Of a DNA stretch of 64,000 bases, positions 12,750 through 23,645 are shown one piece after another. Origin of the DNA: Auanema rhodensis. Lineage: Eukaryota; Nematoda; Chromadorea; Rhabditida; Rhabditidae. Positions within the stretch are counted from its first letter, which is position 1; each line of letters starts with the position of its first letter. The translations under genes were made by a program, and so were the position numbers. Location of the stretch: positions 7,264,131 to 7,328,130 of the forward strand of contig OZ059894.1 of the NCBI GenBank assembly GCA_964057225.1, read 5' to 3'. The notes under the pieces are model-generated. The model searched no databases. It worked only from the letters and a program-made list of their open reading frames with translations, and was not told where the DNA came from.

Positions 12750-14434
12750 TTAAAGATCTTTATTCTTACGAAACATTTCGCTGTTAAACAGTTTGATAGG
12801 CATATCTCCATGAAGTGTATGGCCGCTTAACTTATTGAAAATCTTCCTTGGTACTGTATCTCTCTCATCAGTACCGATATCAAACCGAGCATGCGCATAT
12901 ATTGAATCAGGTATGGTTGAATTGGAATATATCTCAGCGCTTCTGAAGAAATCCGTTGATAAATAATAATTCACATATTCGCATAAAACATAATCGCGTG
13001 CACACGTGGGGATTATCTATTATTGTAGTTGACGCATTCAAACAAATGGTTGTTTCTTAATTTAAAAAAACTTACTTGGCATTCATCATCAGAATACCTG
13101 TCCATGCTATCATTTCAGCATTATCAGTGCACAAGTGTGGGGGTACAGCAATATGATCTATGTTATAATACGAACACACTTTTTTAATTCCTGAATATTT
13201 CATAATTTTCCCCCTTTCCATTTATATTTACCGTTATTAATATAAGCATTAGAAGCCACACCACCACTAACTACTAAATGATTAATATCCTCAAGTTGAT
13301 GTTTATACTTTAGAAAATCCAAAACGCCATTCAGTCGACTAATTATGTGCCGAGCAACATAATGCTAAGGGAAAAAGATATTCTAGCCAAGATTAAAGTT
13401 CACACCTGAGCACTGCTGCAAAAATCTTCAATAGAAAAATCATCTTTGCACATGGATCTTTTAGCTAAATTGAGAAAACTGGATTTTAATTGAGAAAAAT
13501 TCATATCGGCGCCAGGAATGCTTGGTAAATTCACTTGATAACGTAAATAACCCTCCGATGAAGCCCTAAAATTACCAACATATTTCAAACTGGAATAAAA
13601 ACCTTACTTTCGGGCAAGCAATTCAAGAGCTGCACCAGCATGCATATTTTCATATCCTGGTATATTCTGTATATTTAGTTCTCTTGCTATCTTATCCAAA
13701 CATTCTCCTGCACTACCTGATAGGCTTTTGCCTGAAATAATTTAATTGATTAAATATACAATATAGACTATTTTATCCTACCTAGAATAACAAAATCTTC
13801 TACCGATCTGACCAACACTATCAATGAATGTCCTCCTGATATCAATAAAGTTAGAAAAGGAAAATTTAACGATTCTGAGCATAGAAATCCAGAAAGAGCA
13901 TGAGCTCTCATATGATGAACAGGAATCAAAGGCTTATTATGGGTTCTTCAAAAATTCATTTTAATTTTTTTGGAAGTATTAATTACTTTGCTAATTGTAT
14001 TCCCATTTTGATTCCCTCTTTTAATGCTATCACAAGCCCTGGCTTTGTTGTTACCGCAACAGCATCTATAGCGTCGAAGGAACACCCTGATTCAGTGATG
14101 CATTGCTGAATCAAACTGGGCAATTTTTCCAAATGCTACAATCATTTCAATGATCCAAAGTTTGCAATTCACGATTAACCTGAACAGCCACACTCCCCGG
14201 GCATATTCCTCCTTTTAATTGTTGGTCCGATCTGTTAGTATAACGAACAGAGGAAAAAACTTTTCTATCACTTCCTACAATGGCTACAGCAGTATCATCG
14301 CAACTATAAAAACAAAACAATAAAAACCTCCGAAATATAAACAACCTTGTTTCAATTCCTATTACTTTATATCCCCTTCTTGATGTAACAAGCTGATGAG
14401 CACAGTGCCGTAAAAAAGGCTGAAAGCTTCTCAT
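12750..14434 (-). CDS. osgl-1: Mitochondrial tRNA N6-adenosine threonylcarbamoyltransferase (OSGEPL1/Qri7/TsaD)
   Basis: Forms t6A at position 37 of ANN-decoding tRNAs from threonylcarbamoyl-AMP. Nine exons on the minus strand: 14434-14346, 14303-14180, 14135-13987, 13945-13782, 13731-13608, 13565-13406, 13364-13232, 13190-13076, 12942-12750; phases agree and give 416 aa. TsaD motifs in order: GIETSCDD (about residues 26-33), KGGICP, QHLEKL, the KPGL segment, the metal-binding HHMRAH, LISGGHS, GSAGECLDKIAREL, VVSGGVASN and the ATP/metal-site run CTDNAEMIAW. The first 22 residues are Arg-rich with no acidic residues, as in a mitochondrial presequence, which places it with the mitochondrial rather than the cytosolic KEOPS paralogue. 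An ATG at 14448 runs into a stop after four codons, so 14434 is the start. The symbol is the C. elegans-style name and is inferred by homology. Confidence 0.92.
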
Positions 14435-14615
14435 CTATCGACGAGCCATAGCCATGTACGATAATGTGCTCCAATGCTAACTTGGCAACACGCCCAATAA
14501 TCCTAAATACCGTAAACTAGGTGGGTATTGGCGATGGCGGGAAATCCATTCCAAGAGGACGTGGCGACTGCGTTACTACGTTTTTGCAAATTCGTCTGAG
14601 CCTCTTATTCTAAAT
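14435..14615. promoter_or_regulatory. Divergent promoter between tRNA-modification gene and SR factor
   Basis: Only 181 bp separate the two start codons, which point away from each other, so both core promoters must lie here. The segment is more GC-rich than its surroundings and contains GGCGGGAAA at 14536-14544, an exact match to an E2F-type site (complement TTTCCCGCC). Whether it is bound is unknown. Confidence 0.6.
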
Positions 14616-16130
14616 ATGACTTCGAGAGTTTACATTGGACGTTTATCCTTTCGAGCATCTGAAAAGGATATAGAAACTTTTTTCCGCGGTTACGGAAGAA
14701 TTCGCGATATTGTTCTGAAAAATGGATTCGGCTTTGTTGTAAGTGTTATGAAATTCAAATTATTTTTTTATTTTTTTAAATTTAAAAATTTAAATTTATT
14801 GTTTTTGTTTAGGAGTTCGATGATCCAAGAGATGCAGATGATGCTGTTTATGACTTGAATGGTAGAGAACTTGTTGGTGAACGAGTTACACTTGAATTCT
14901 CCAAGAAAGGTCCTAGAGGTCGCGGAGGCGGAGGCGGAGGTGGCGGAGGCGGTGGTGGTGGCGGTGGTAGCTATGACAATCGCTTCCCTCCTCGTCGTGG
15001 AGATAGATCGAAGTAAATTTGCTTTATTTTGTTGTTTATTGTGTTTTTATTGGCATAGGTATGGACCACCTACACAGACAAGACATCGGTTAATAGTGGA
15101 AAATCTTTCCACAAGAGTATCATGGCAGGTTCGTACTTTCGTTTGTTTTATTTTAACTTTTATAATTCGTCCAACTTGCAAATCTTAGCTCGTTGACGCC
15201 TCTTGAAAGTTTTGAGCGATTCTCTGAGAGTCTGTGCGGTCGTGTGGCCTGGTGACTGGAATTGCGAACGCGACGCAATTGAGCATTATTTCAAAAAGAT
15301 TCTGTTTATTCGATTTCGCTTGTCGTCTGCCTGATTCGCTCCGAGACGCTGAGATTGAATCTTACACTATCTCTTTCCCCGTTGTACTCGATGTTGAAGA
15401 CGATGAAACGTGCTTTGCGTATTTCCATTTGACTGTCCGAGGCTTGAAGCAAGACCGTCTGATCATAAGTGACCAAAGAAGTGATGAACAACGAAGAGTG
15501 TTATAGGATCTGAAAGATTTGATGAGACGAGCTGGATGTGAAGTTACATATGCTGATGCCCACAAAAGCGAGAAGAATGAGGGGTAAGCATTGGTCATAA
15601 TAAACGATTGATAATCATAACATTTTAGGGTTGTATGCTTCGCTACAAGGGATGATTTGGACCGCGCCATCAGTAAAATGCAGGGTGAAGAAATAAATGG
15701 AAGAAAAATAAAACTTGTTGATGACTCTGAACGTAGAAGCCGTAGTCGCTCACGTTCCAGGGGACGATCTCGCAGTAACAGGTCAGTTTCTTTTTTTAAT
15801 TATATGCTAAATTTTGTTATTTTTAGCAGATCTAGATCTCGTTCAAGATCACGCAGCAGATCTCGCAGCCGCTCAAGAAGCAAGAGCCGTAGTCGCAGCA
15901 GATCTAAGAGTAGAAGCAAGAGTAGAAGCAAGAGTAGAAGCAAGAGCAGAAGCAAGAGCAGAAGCAAGAGCAGAAGTAGAACTCGTTCGGCCTCTAGGTC
16001 TCACTCCCGCTCCAGAAGTGGATCTCCAAGAAAAGATAGATCCGTTAGCAGAGATAGATCTCGTTCTCGTTCAGCCGGACGAGAAAGTGCTGGACGTAAG
16101 TCTAGAAGCGGTTCTCCCATGGCTGAATGA
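14616..16130 (+). CDS. SR splicing factor, SRSF4/5/6 class (rsp family)
   Basis: Serine/arginine-rich nuclear pre-mRNA splicing regulator. Exons 14616-14738, 14813-15012, 15059-15128, 15507-15583, 15629-15781, 15827-16130 give 308 aa. RRM1 (residues about 3-72) has RNP2 VYIGRL and RNP1 NGFGFVEF; a glycine run (about 79-93, encoded by GGN repeats) forms the hinge; RRM2 carries the diagnostic SWQDLKD and the YADAHK and NGRKIKL segments typical of SRSF4/5/6; the C-terminal third is an RS domain with repeated RSKS units. In C. elegans this class is rsp-1/rsp-2; I cannot say which one this is. One intron (15129-15506, 378 nt) is far longer than the others (45-75 nt). The last intron (15782-15826, 45 nt) is a multiple of three with no stop, so its retention would insert 15 aa into the RS region. 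Confidence 0.93.
15129..15506 (+). promoter_or_regulatory. Long SR-gene intron, candidate poison/autoregulatory segment
   Basis: About six times longer than the other introns of the gene and GC-richer, with exon-like composition. An internal acceptor (AATCTTAG ending at 15188) would splice in frame to CTC GTT GAC GCC TCT TGA, an immediate stop. Possible donors follow at several GT sites (for example GTGACT near 15250). Introns at this type of position in SR genes commonly carry nonsense-mediated-decay exons; here it is inferred. Confidence 0.45.
15904..15975 (+). repeat. 12-bp tandem repeat coding RSKS units
   Basis: About six imperfect copies of AGTAGAAGCAAG / AGCAGAAGCAAG in tandem inside the RS domain, keeping the reading frame. 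Such repeats change copy number easily. Confidence 0.8.
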
Positions 16131-16859
16131 GCATCATTGTTCCTGTTGTTGTACAGAACTAATATTGATAACCTGTTACTCTTTATACTGTCGTTTTCGT
16201 TAATGTAAGATCTCCTTTTCGGTCCATTTATGTATTCTATATTTTGTTAATAATAAACGATAGTTTAACTTACGCTATTTTTTCTTGAACGAAATTTGAC
16301 AAAAAATGGAAAGCTTTTGCTCGAAGACTCATCTATAGCTGACTTGAATAATGAGTGTTTCTCATATTTGCATGGTAATGCTGTTCAGTGCTCCATCTTA
16401 TGAGCTTATATACTAGACTCTTGCTATGACCCATTTCTAGCTCAAAGACTGAAGTTATTGTTATAAAATGTGGACAAGTGGAGGCGTTACTGTTTCTTAA
16501 TTGATGTCTATGGGGTAGAGAAAATACATTTTCAAGAAGTTTTAAATAAAATACGTTTTCGTCTATGTAATTATTCATAGAGGAATCAAGTTAAGTATAG
16601 CTATTACACATTTTCGTTTCATACATAAACAATTATCCCATTAATAATATATTGTATGCTAATCGAATTGCCCAAGTTGGATGTGAACAAGTAGATTTTT
16701 GAGAATTTTGATTTATTTCTTGGCTATATACAAACGGTTAGATTAACATAAAATGATAAGTGGTAATGAAATTAAACATAAACATAATTAACAATAAGAA
16801 TAAAAAGTAAACACATGCTAGGCAATTAAAAAAAAGTGATTCAGACTATGCTCTAAGTT
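16131..16859. other. Convergent 3' region between SR gene and GATA gene
   Basis: Holds AATAAA at 16252-16257, about 120 nt after the SR stop, and a minus-strand AATAAA (TTTATT at 16712-16717) about 145 nt after the GATA stop. No other feature is seen. Confidence 0.6.
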
Positions 16860-17955
16860 TTAACAAGCTTGAGCCTTGTGTGGATGTCTCTTTCTACGAA
16901 GAATCTTATCCTTTCTGAGACTGACTGGTCTTTTGCGATTGTTGCGAGCTTGATAGATGTTGCAAGCACTAAAATAAAATATATTTAAAACGACGAAACA
17001 ATAAAAAACCGTACTTGCATTCCACTTCACCATTTGCGTTCCATCTCCAAAGAGGAGTTTCAGTTGTTTTGCAATTTGAGCAAACTGAGTTTTTGTGAAG
17101 CTGACCAGCAGCACCCTAAATTTAAGTTAATTAACATGAGTTGAATTAATAAAAAACGTACTCTGTTAGTTCGATCTACAGGCATCTTCAAAGTTTTTTC
17201 TTTATCCGTTGATGGCATATATGGATGATATTGATAGGAATAGTGGTTAGTCGTATAATTGCAGTAATTAGAAGGAGCTGGCATGAATTCCTAAACAAGA
17301 AGTGTTAAGCTAAATAATTACAAAGAGTATGAACTTACATTGTTTTTATACGGCTCTGCTTGTAAAAACTGTAAAAGAAGAGGATGACTTGCTTGTAATG
17401 CGTTATCGCTGCCCATGTAAGGAGGGCTGTAGGATGAATTAAATGTTGAAGCAGGAGAGCACAGCTAAACAAGTCATAAGTATTCAATATTGAAAATTTA
17501 TGAAATACCTCATCCTCCTTGTGATATTTGGGACATTCTGGTGTCAAATTGAGACTAGGAGAAATGTTGTAAGATAATGACTGCTCACTGAAAAAAAAGA
17601 TAAAGTTTGAATTCTTTCATTATGGGAGCTTACGCTGGGCGTAGAAATTCATAGAATGTTTGTAAGTCTTCCGGCGTAGGCTGAGGTGGACATTGTGAGA
17701 TATTGCTACCTTAAATTGTAAAAAATAGAATAGATAATATAACTATAAAATTTTACCTTCAGACTGCTTAAGCCACTGAACTACTTCTTTTTTGAATTCA
17801 TAGGGAGACGTTATAGGATCAGAAGTGAACAAACGGTCTGAAAAAAAAGAATAATGCAAAATAAATTTAAAAAATTCTAAATTACCATTTGCTGGAGCGT
17901 AGTTAAGAACAAGAGAGACGGAATCGGGTGCTGATTCAGAGTGATGATTATACAT
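16860..17955 (-). CDS. elt-3: Single-finger GATA transcription factor (ELT-3/END-like)
   Basis: Eight exons on the minus strand: 17955-17886, 17837-17757, 17709-17634, 17587-17509, 17464-17339, 17290-17162, 17115-17015, 16968-16860; phases agree, 256 aa. Residues 199-223 form a GATA-type finger, C-x2-C-x17-C-x2-C, followed by a basic tail (RKRPVSLRKDKILRRKR) that ends the protein. Upstream is a Ser/Pro/Tyr-rich low-complexity region expected for an activation domain. The finger has CNACNIY instead of the usual CNACGLY, as in worm ELT-3 and END-type factors, and LWRW (Trp212) where most GATA factors have LWRR. By finger position, tail and size it best fits the ELT-3/END group (epidermal or endodermal regulators); the symbol is a tentative homology assignment. 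It lies 284 bp downstream of rad-50 on the same strand. Confidence 0.85.
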
Positions 17956-18238
17956 AATTCTTGTACAAGAAGAACTGATGAATGGAGAGATAAAGCTGGG
18001 CTATATATATCCCTACGATCGACGGCCAGATCAGAAGGTTTTATCACAGCTCTTGACCGCCTTTGGAATTCGTGAACTTTTTTCACACTGTTAACAGTGA
18101 TAAGTTGCTAGAGGGTAAAGTCAGAGGCTGCCGCCTGACACCTTGAAAGCGGTGTCTATTTTACGTGACAGTCCAAAGAAGTTCATCAGTTCATATTTAT
18201 TAACAATATATTGAAAAACAAGAGAAAGTGATAAAAAA
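17956..18238 (-). promoter_or_regulatory. GATA-gene promoter and rad-50 3' UTR
   Basis: Reading on the minus strand there is a rad-50 poly(A) signal (AATAAA, plus-strand TTTATT at 18196-18201), a TATATATA-type box near 18001-18009 about 46 nt before the GATA ATG, and two GATA-type sites: TGATAA at 18098-18103 and AGATAA at 17988-17993. A perfect 14-bp palindrome CACTGTTAACAGTG spans 18086-18099 and overlaps the first GATA site. GACACC/GGTGTC forms a 6-bp hairpin at 18137-18156, next to an imperfect GTCAG...CTGAC foldback at 18120-18139. The separate poly(A) signal and TATA box argue for independent transcription rather than an operon. Confidence 0.5.
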
Positions 18239-21200
18239 TTAAAACTCTGTAAAGTTTCTACTTTGCATGTACAAATTATTATTGAGTAGTGCTTTCCGTA
18301 CGTCTAAAAATATAATATGTTTAGAAATTGAAGAAGTTTATATACCCATCAGGATATTTTCTTCTTATATATGAAAGTCCTCTAGCATCCTTTCCTAATA
18401 CATAATGAAAATCTGGTCGGGTTCCCAAAGTCAATTTTTCGACTAATCGTTCGTCATGGGTAATTACAATCATCTAAATTTCTATTTATCTTCAAAAGTT
18501 TTATATAAGCTCTAGCATACTTGGAACTGACGACCCCTTGTGCTACCATTTTCATCATCATTTCTTCGAGCAGCAATGAGATCATTGAGCATATCAGCAA
18601 GATATTCAACCTTAAAAAAGTGTTCAGAGTCTTAAGTAAGAAGTAAGAAATACCTTGTGTACATCAAGATTTGTAGTAGGCTCATCAAGTGCAATCATAG
18701 AACAAATTCCTCCAAACACATCAGCTAAAGCTATTCTAATCAGAATGCAAGCAAGCATCTAAAACACTGTATTCTAGATCTCACAAAACAAACCAAAAGT
18801 AAAACCTTTTGCCCAGCAGAGCAGCGATCCCTCATATCCATTTCAACACCCCCTTCTACCAGCATAACTACTTTGTAGTCATATGATTTGCGAGTATCAG
18901 TGCTAGCCACATCAGATCTGAAAGCTTGGATATATATATATATATCATTAATAGATTTTGACCTGATCTTAATGCTTTCAATATCTCCTCCTTTATATAC
19001 TCTTCTCCAAAGATCATCAAGAATTTCATTGATAGCGGACATTTTCTCTGTGTGGAACTTCAGAATGGATGAATCCAAACATTTCCCATATTTGTCCAGA
19101 TCTTCGATCGTTTTAGAACATACAACCTTATCAACTATAATATCTCTATAGTTCTTTTCAGCATCTTTCATATTTTTTCCAGACAAAGCTATTTCGGCCT
19201 CGCGTCGCTTAATATGAGTAGAATATTTAAAAGTGTAGCAGTTGTATGTCACACCTTTTTCTCGGTTTCTCCTAATTGCCCATCAATTCTACCTTTTTCG
19301 ATTTCTGCCTTTTCTCGTTCATTGTTCCTTAACTACATAGCGAACATTTTTCATATCTAGCATTTGATATTTACCGTTACTTCTCTTCTCAAAACTTCAG
19401 GGTCTTCCACCCCAATATCCAAATGAATAAGTTCTTTTTCAATATTTTGAATGCTGTTTTCTAATATCATACGGCTTTTCTGATCTTCTAATGTTCTTTT
19501 ACGGAGATGCTAAAAACAAAAAGTTGAGCTTGAATTCGAAGCATAGCAGTTACCATACTATCCATATCTCCAACTTGATTTTGAAGTCTATCAATCATCA
19601 TATTTTTATTCAAAATTTCGTCATCGGTTTTTTTTAATTCTTCAGTACATCTACCAACCTAAAAATTGAAATTACAAATTGCCGTTTCACATTTGTACCT
19701 CATTCTTATTTACAGATAAAGTAGTCAACTTTTGTACTAAATCGTCCAGCTTTGTTTTGTGACTGGTCATTTCTTTAGTTAAAAATTATATTATTATTTA
19801 TTTTATTTATATTACCATTCAGTTTTCGTAAAATTCGTAACTCCTCTTCTCTTGCAGAGTTTAAAACGTCCTCTTTCTTCACCTTTGCAGCCTTAATGAA
19901 TCTTTCAGAAGAGTTGGTTAAGAGACAGACTGATAAACCTCAACGACTTTTTGGAAAGAAGGGAGATCACTTGATAATAAACACTGTTTTTTCAACAAAG
20001 CATTCTTTTCTGCTTTCTTACTTTCTAGTTGTTCTATAATCATTGTAGATTGTGCTGCTGCTTCTCCTAATGTTACGCGCCGCTCACGAAGAGAATTCAA
20101 CTGTAAAAATTTTTTTTTAAAATGTTATATCAGCCAACATACTCTGTCACCAATCGCATTTCTTTCATTCGAAGCTATTTGAAGATGCTCTCCTCTTTTT
20201 ACCAGATTGTTAATGATACCCTGTATTTCAAAAATAGCATTCTAACTTCCTCCATTAAAGTACCTCAAGCTCCGAAATGTTCTCTTTTAACAAAGAGCAA
20301 GAGTATGCTTGTGATGGAGGTATTTGAGCTTTGAGAACTTTTATTTCTGAACTGAGTCGTTCAAGTGATTCGAGATAGTTATCCATTAGCCCCACATCTA
20401 TCTGAACCCTTTTCGTGATACCAATGTTTTCATATGCAAATTACCTGAATTTCACTCAACATTTTAGTTTTCTCTCGAATTTTATCTAATTCTCGCTTCC
20501 TATCTTTCACTCCTGCCGACTCTATCAACAGAGATCTTTCAGATTCAGATCGTCTTTCAGCTAATTCAGTGAGTTCGGCTTCGATCTTTCTTAAAAACGC
20601 ACAAGTTTTCATTTTTGAAATATTTCTAACTTGACTCTATCTACATCACTAACTGCTAAAGATAGGATGTTTTCCTTTTCCTCATAAATAGAAACTTCGT
20701 TTTGAAGCTTGCCGATTTCCTCAGGGAAATTTAAACTCATATTCATTAGCTGAAAATTCTGCATCAGATAAAATTCGTTAAAAATGGAACCTTTGTTGAT
20801 AAATCATGCGCAGCATTTTTATTGGTAAAGCGACGTTCACAGAGAGGACAGCAGGATTTCTGTGTGACTTCGTTACTCCATGACTCGTACAAGATCTGTA
20901 GAAAAAATCATTGAAATGAAAGAAAATAAAGTTTTTGTTAAATTACCGCTTTGGTATCTAAAGGAGCAAGCTCATTACGAGATTTTTTTAAACTTGATTT
21001 AACATGAATAAGTTCAGCAGAGACATCATCAGGTAGACAACCAGATGTCTGAAACTCATAAGAAATAAAAATAAACAAAAATAATAACAACATTCAAAAT
21101 TTTTGACCGAAGTTCGTTTAATTCGTCGGTCAATTTTCTTTCAGAATTGTCGATTTGAGACAGATTTTGTTGTTCACGATCAGCACTTAACTGAGCTCTA

Positions 21201-23645
21201 TTAAGAGCATTCTCCGCTACAGATTGTTCTATTGAGTTATCATTTTGATAACTTGTAACTTTCTGACTGAAATAGAAATAATTTGCAATAAACGAGACCT
21301 GATGCGTTACCTCCAGGGCCCAGAAGAAAATGATCCGAAAAAATTAATGAACGCGGGTTTGTGTTTATATTCCAGATCATCTAATTTAATCTTGATAACA
21401 GCATGCTCCTCTTGTTTTCTTGACAATTCCTTTTCAGATTCTTCAAAAATTTCAGAACTTCTTAGCTTATTTCTCAGATCAGTTAACTAAATGCTAGTGG
21501 TAATCTAGTATTTACGAAGATTTTACTTTATCCTGCTGAAGTTGTCTTTCTTGACGAATCCGATCCGCCTCATTTTCGTCTCCGGGCGGAAGATCAGACA
21601 GTTTTGACTCTAACAATGAAATTTCCGAATTTAAGTTAGCAATCCTTAAATAAAAAAAACATAAATGGAGAAAGGTATCTCACATACGCAGATTGGGAGC
21701 TGTTCGCTGCTTGCAAACGAACTTCAAATTGACGAATATCAGTTTCTAACTTTCTAATTGAAGAATTAATTGTGGAATGTTCAAATTCCATTTTATTATA
21801 ATCTGCTAAAGCTGCTTCAAGCTGTTTCTCGCATTCATTTTTTACAATGAGTACATTGTTCTGATAATAGCGATACTTGAATATTATAAGCAATTATTTC
21901 ATCATACCTTCAAATTCTCACGTTCGTTTTTTTCAGAATTTATTAAAGCCTCGAATTGGGCATCCAAATCAACACCGGCACGAAGATCATAAGTTTCGGC
22001 AAGGAGTTTCTCCAATGCTCCAAGTTCTTTCATTAAACTTGCTCGATGCTGAATATAAAATTTTATAAAATTTGCCTAAAATTATCCATACCATATCTGC
22101 ACTCCGAAGTTCCACCAACTCTTCCTCTTTTGCTCTTCGAAATGCTTTCAATTGCTCAATTCGACTCTGAAGATTTGCAACTTCCCTTTCCAAGTTATTT
22201 TTTTTATCACTTAGATTTTTAAACTCCGCTGATGAGGTTAGCTGAGAATATAAAATTAGAATGCTAAAAGCAAGATTTACACCTCATCAATTTCCAATTG
22301 AAGCATTTCAGAGCTTCCCTTATATGGAGCAACATTAATATTTCTCAATTGTTCTTGTCTCATATTTAATTCAGCTTTTTTCAGATCTAAAGACATGGGG
22401 GCAAATAGAAAATCAAGCATAAGTCATTGCTGTATTGTTTACCTAATGTTCGGCGAACCTTTTCTAAATGGATCAACTTCTCATTGTTTTGCCGAATAAA
22501 CTGTAATTAGAAAATCAAATTCAGAAAATTACAGTCATCGCAAACATCTGTGCATTCTTCAATTCGTTTTCTCAAAGTTTGTAATTTAATCAAAGCATCC
22601 GCTTTCCAACGTTCAGTATCAGCAATATCTTGCAAAAACTATGAAAAAATAAATTGATCCTTGAAATTAATATGATACCCGGGCTTTATTCTGAATAACC
22701 ATTTCTGCGTTATGCTTTTTTTCTGTAACAATTTTGAGCTCATTGTCCTGTAAGCTTCTATTCTATATTAGATTACAAAATAATGAGTTACATATTCTTT
22801 TTTCAGCTTCTTCATCTGATCCAACGCTTTAACAAACTTGGTTAATTGAAAAATTTTGTCGAATCTTTTCTTTAATTCCCTCGGTTCACTCAATGGCCTG
22901 AACATCTTGGTAAAGAGGTACTGGTCTTTGTACCTACCAACATGAATCCTCTTGGTGACAAAACACAACAGAATCCAAAATCGCCGTTGGTATACCAAGA
23001 AGGTTTAGCATCTATGGAAGCTATGGTATTTAAGAGTTGTCGTATTTAAATACCTCTCTACGAAAATCAGCAACCTTTGAAGAAATTTTTCTGACCACAC
23101 CATTATTATTAATTTGAATTGTGAATTCTTCTGATTCAGTTTTGAATTTCTCACCCTACATTCTCATTATGAAAATATAACTAAAACGCTCCATAAAATA
23201 CCTTAGTCAATGAGCTTGTCATTCTTTTTGTGGCAACACATTCTCTGTTTTTTGCATCAAAAAACTGCAATTTCACCATACTATCAACTCTCGATCTTCG
23301 TGAGATCTAAAATTTTCATTCAATAGAATTCTCCATAATTCCAAACCTTCAGGTTATGTATGAAAGTCGCAAGTTTTCCGGCAGGTAACTCCCCTGTAGT
23401 TACATAATTTAAACTCTCGATGATTGTCTAAATAATATAGAAATTCCGATCCGAATAATTTCAAACAATACAGTTTTTCCGGTTCCATTTGGTCCACTTA
23501 TAATAGTTAAGGGATTCAAAAACTTTATTATATGAGCATCTTCCTCTTCTATACCAACAGATCGAACACCTCTGATCATAAGCTAAAAGTTGGATAGAAA
23601 ACTTTCAACATATTTCATTAATCTAACCTGTCCTATATGAGCCAT
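18239..23645 (-). CDS. rad-50: RAD50 DNA double-strand-break repair ATPase
   Basis: SMC-like ATPase of the MRE11-RAD50 complex, which tethers and processes DNA ends. The start is ATG 23645 with an 18-nt first exon (MAHIGQ), then [12 protein letters not shown] and Walker A GPNGTGKT at 23472-23495. A long heptad-rich coiled coil follows, interrupted by the zinc hook CPLC at 20839-20850 and continuing back to the C-terminal lobe: signature [10 protein letters not shown] near 18810-18845, Walker [16 protein letters not shown] near 18668-18710, then the switch [12 protein letters not shown]. The last exon, 18303-18239, ends with the stop. About 30 introns, nearly all 40-60 nt, leave roughly 1,300 codons, the normal RAD50 length. 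No truncation or missing key residue was seen. I did not resolve every coiled-coil exon boundary. Confidence 0.95.

Noticed and set aside
15306-15670. Minus-strand ORFs opposite the SR gene
   Set aside because: They overlap RRM2 exons and the long intron; shadow of coding composition on the other strand.
17956-18238. rad-50 and the GATA gene as one operon
   Set aside because: Same strand and 284 bp apart, but rad-50 has its own close poly(A) signal and the GATA gene has a TATA-like box, so separate transcription is simpler. Spliced-leader data would decide.
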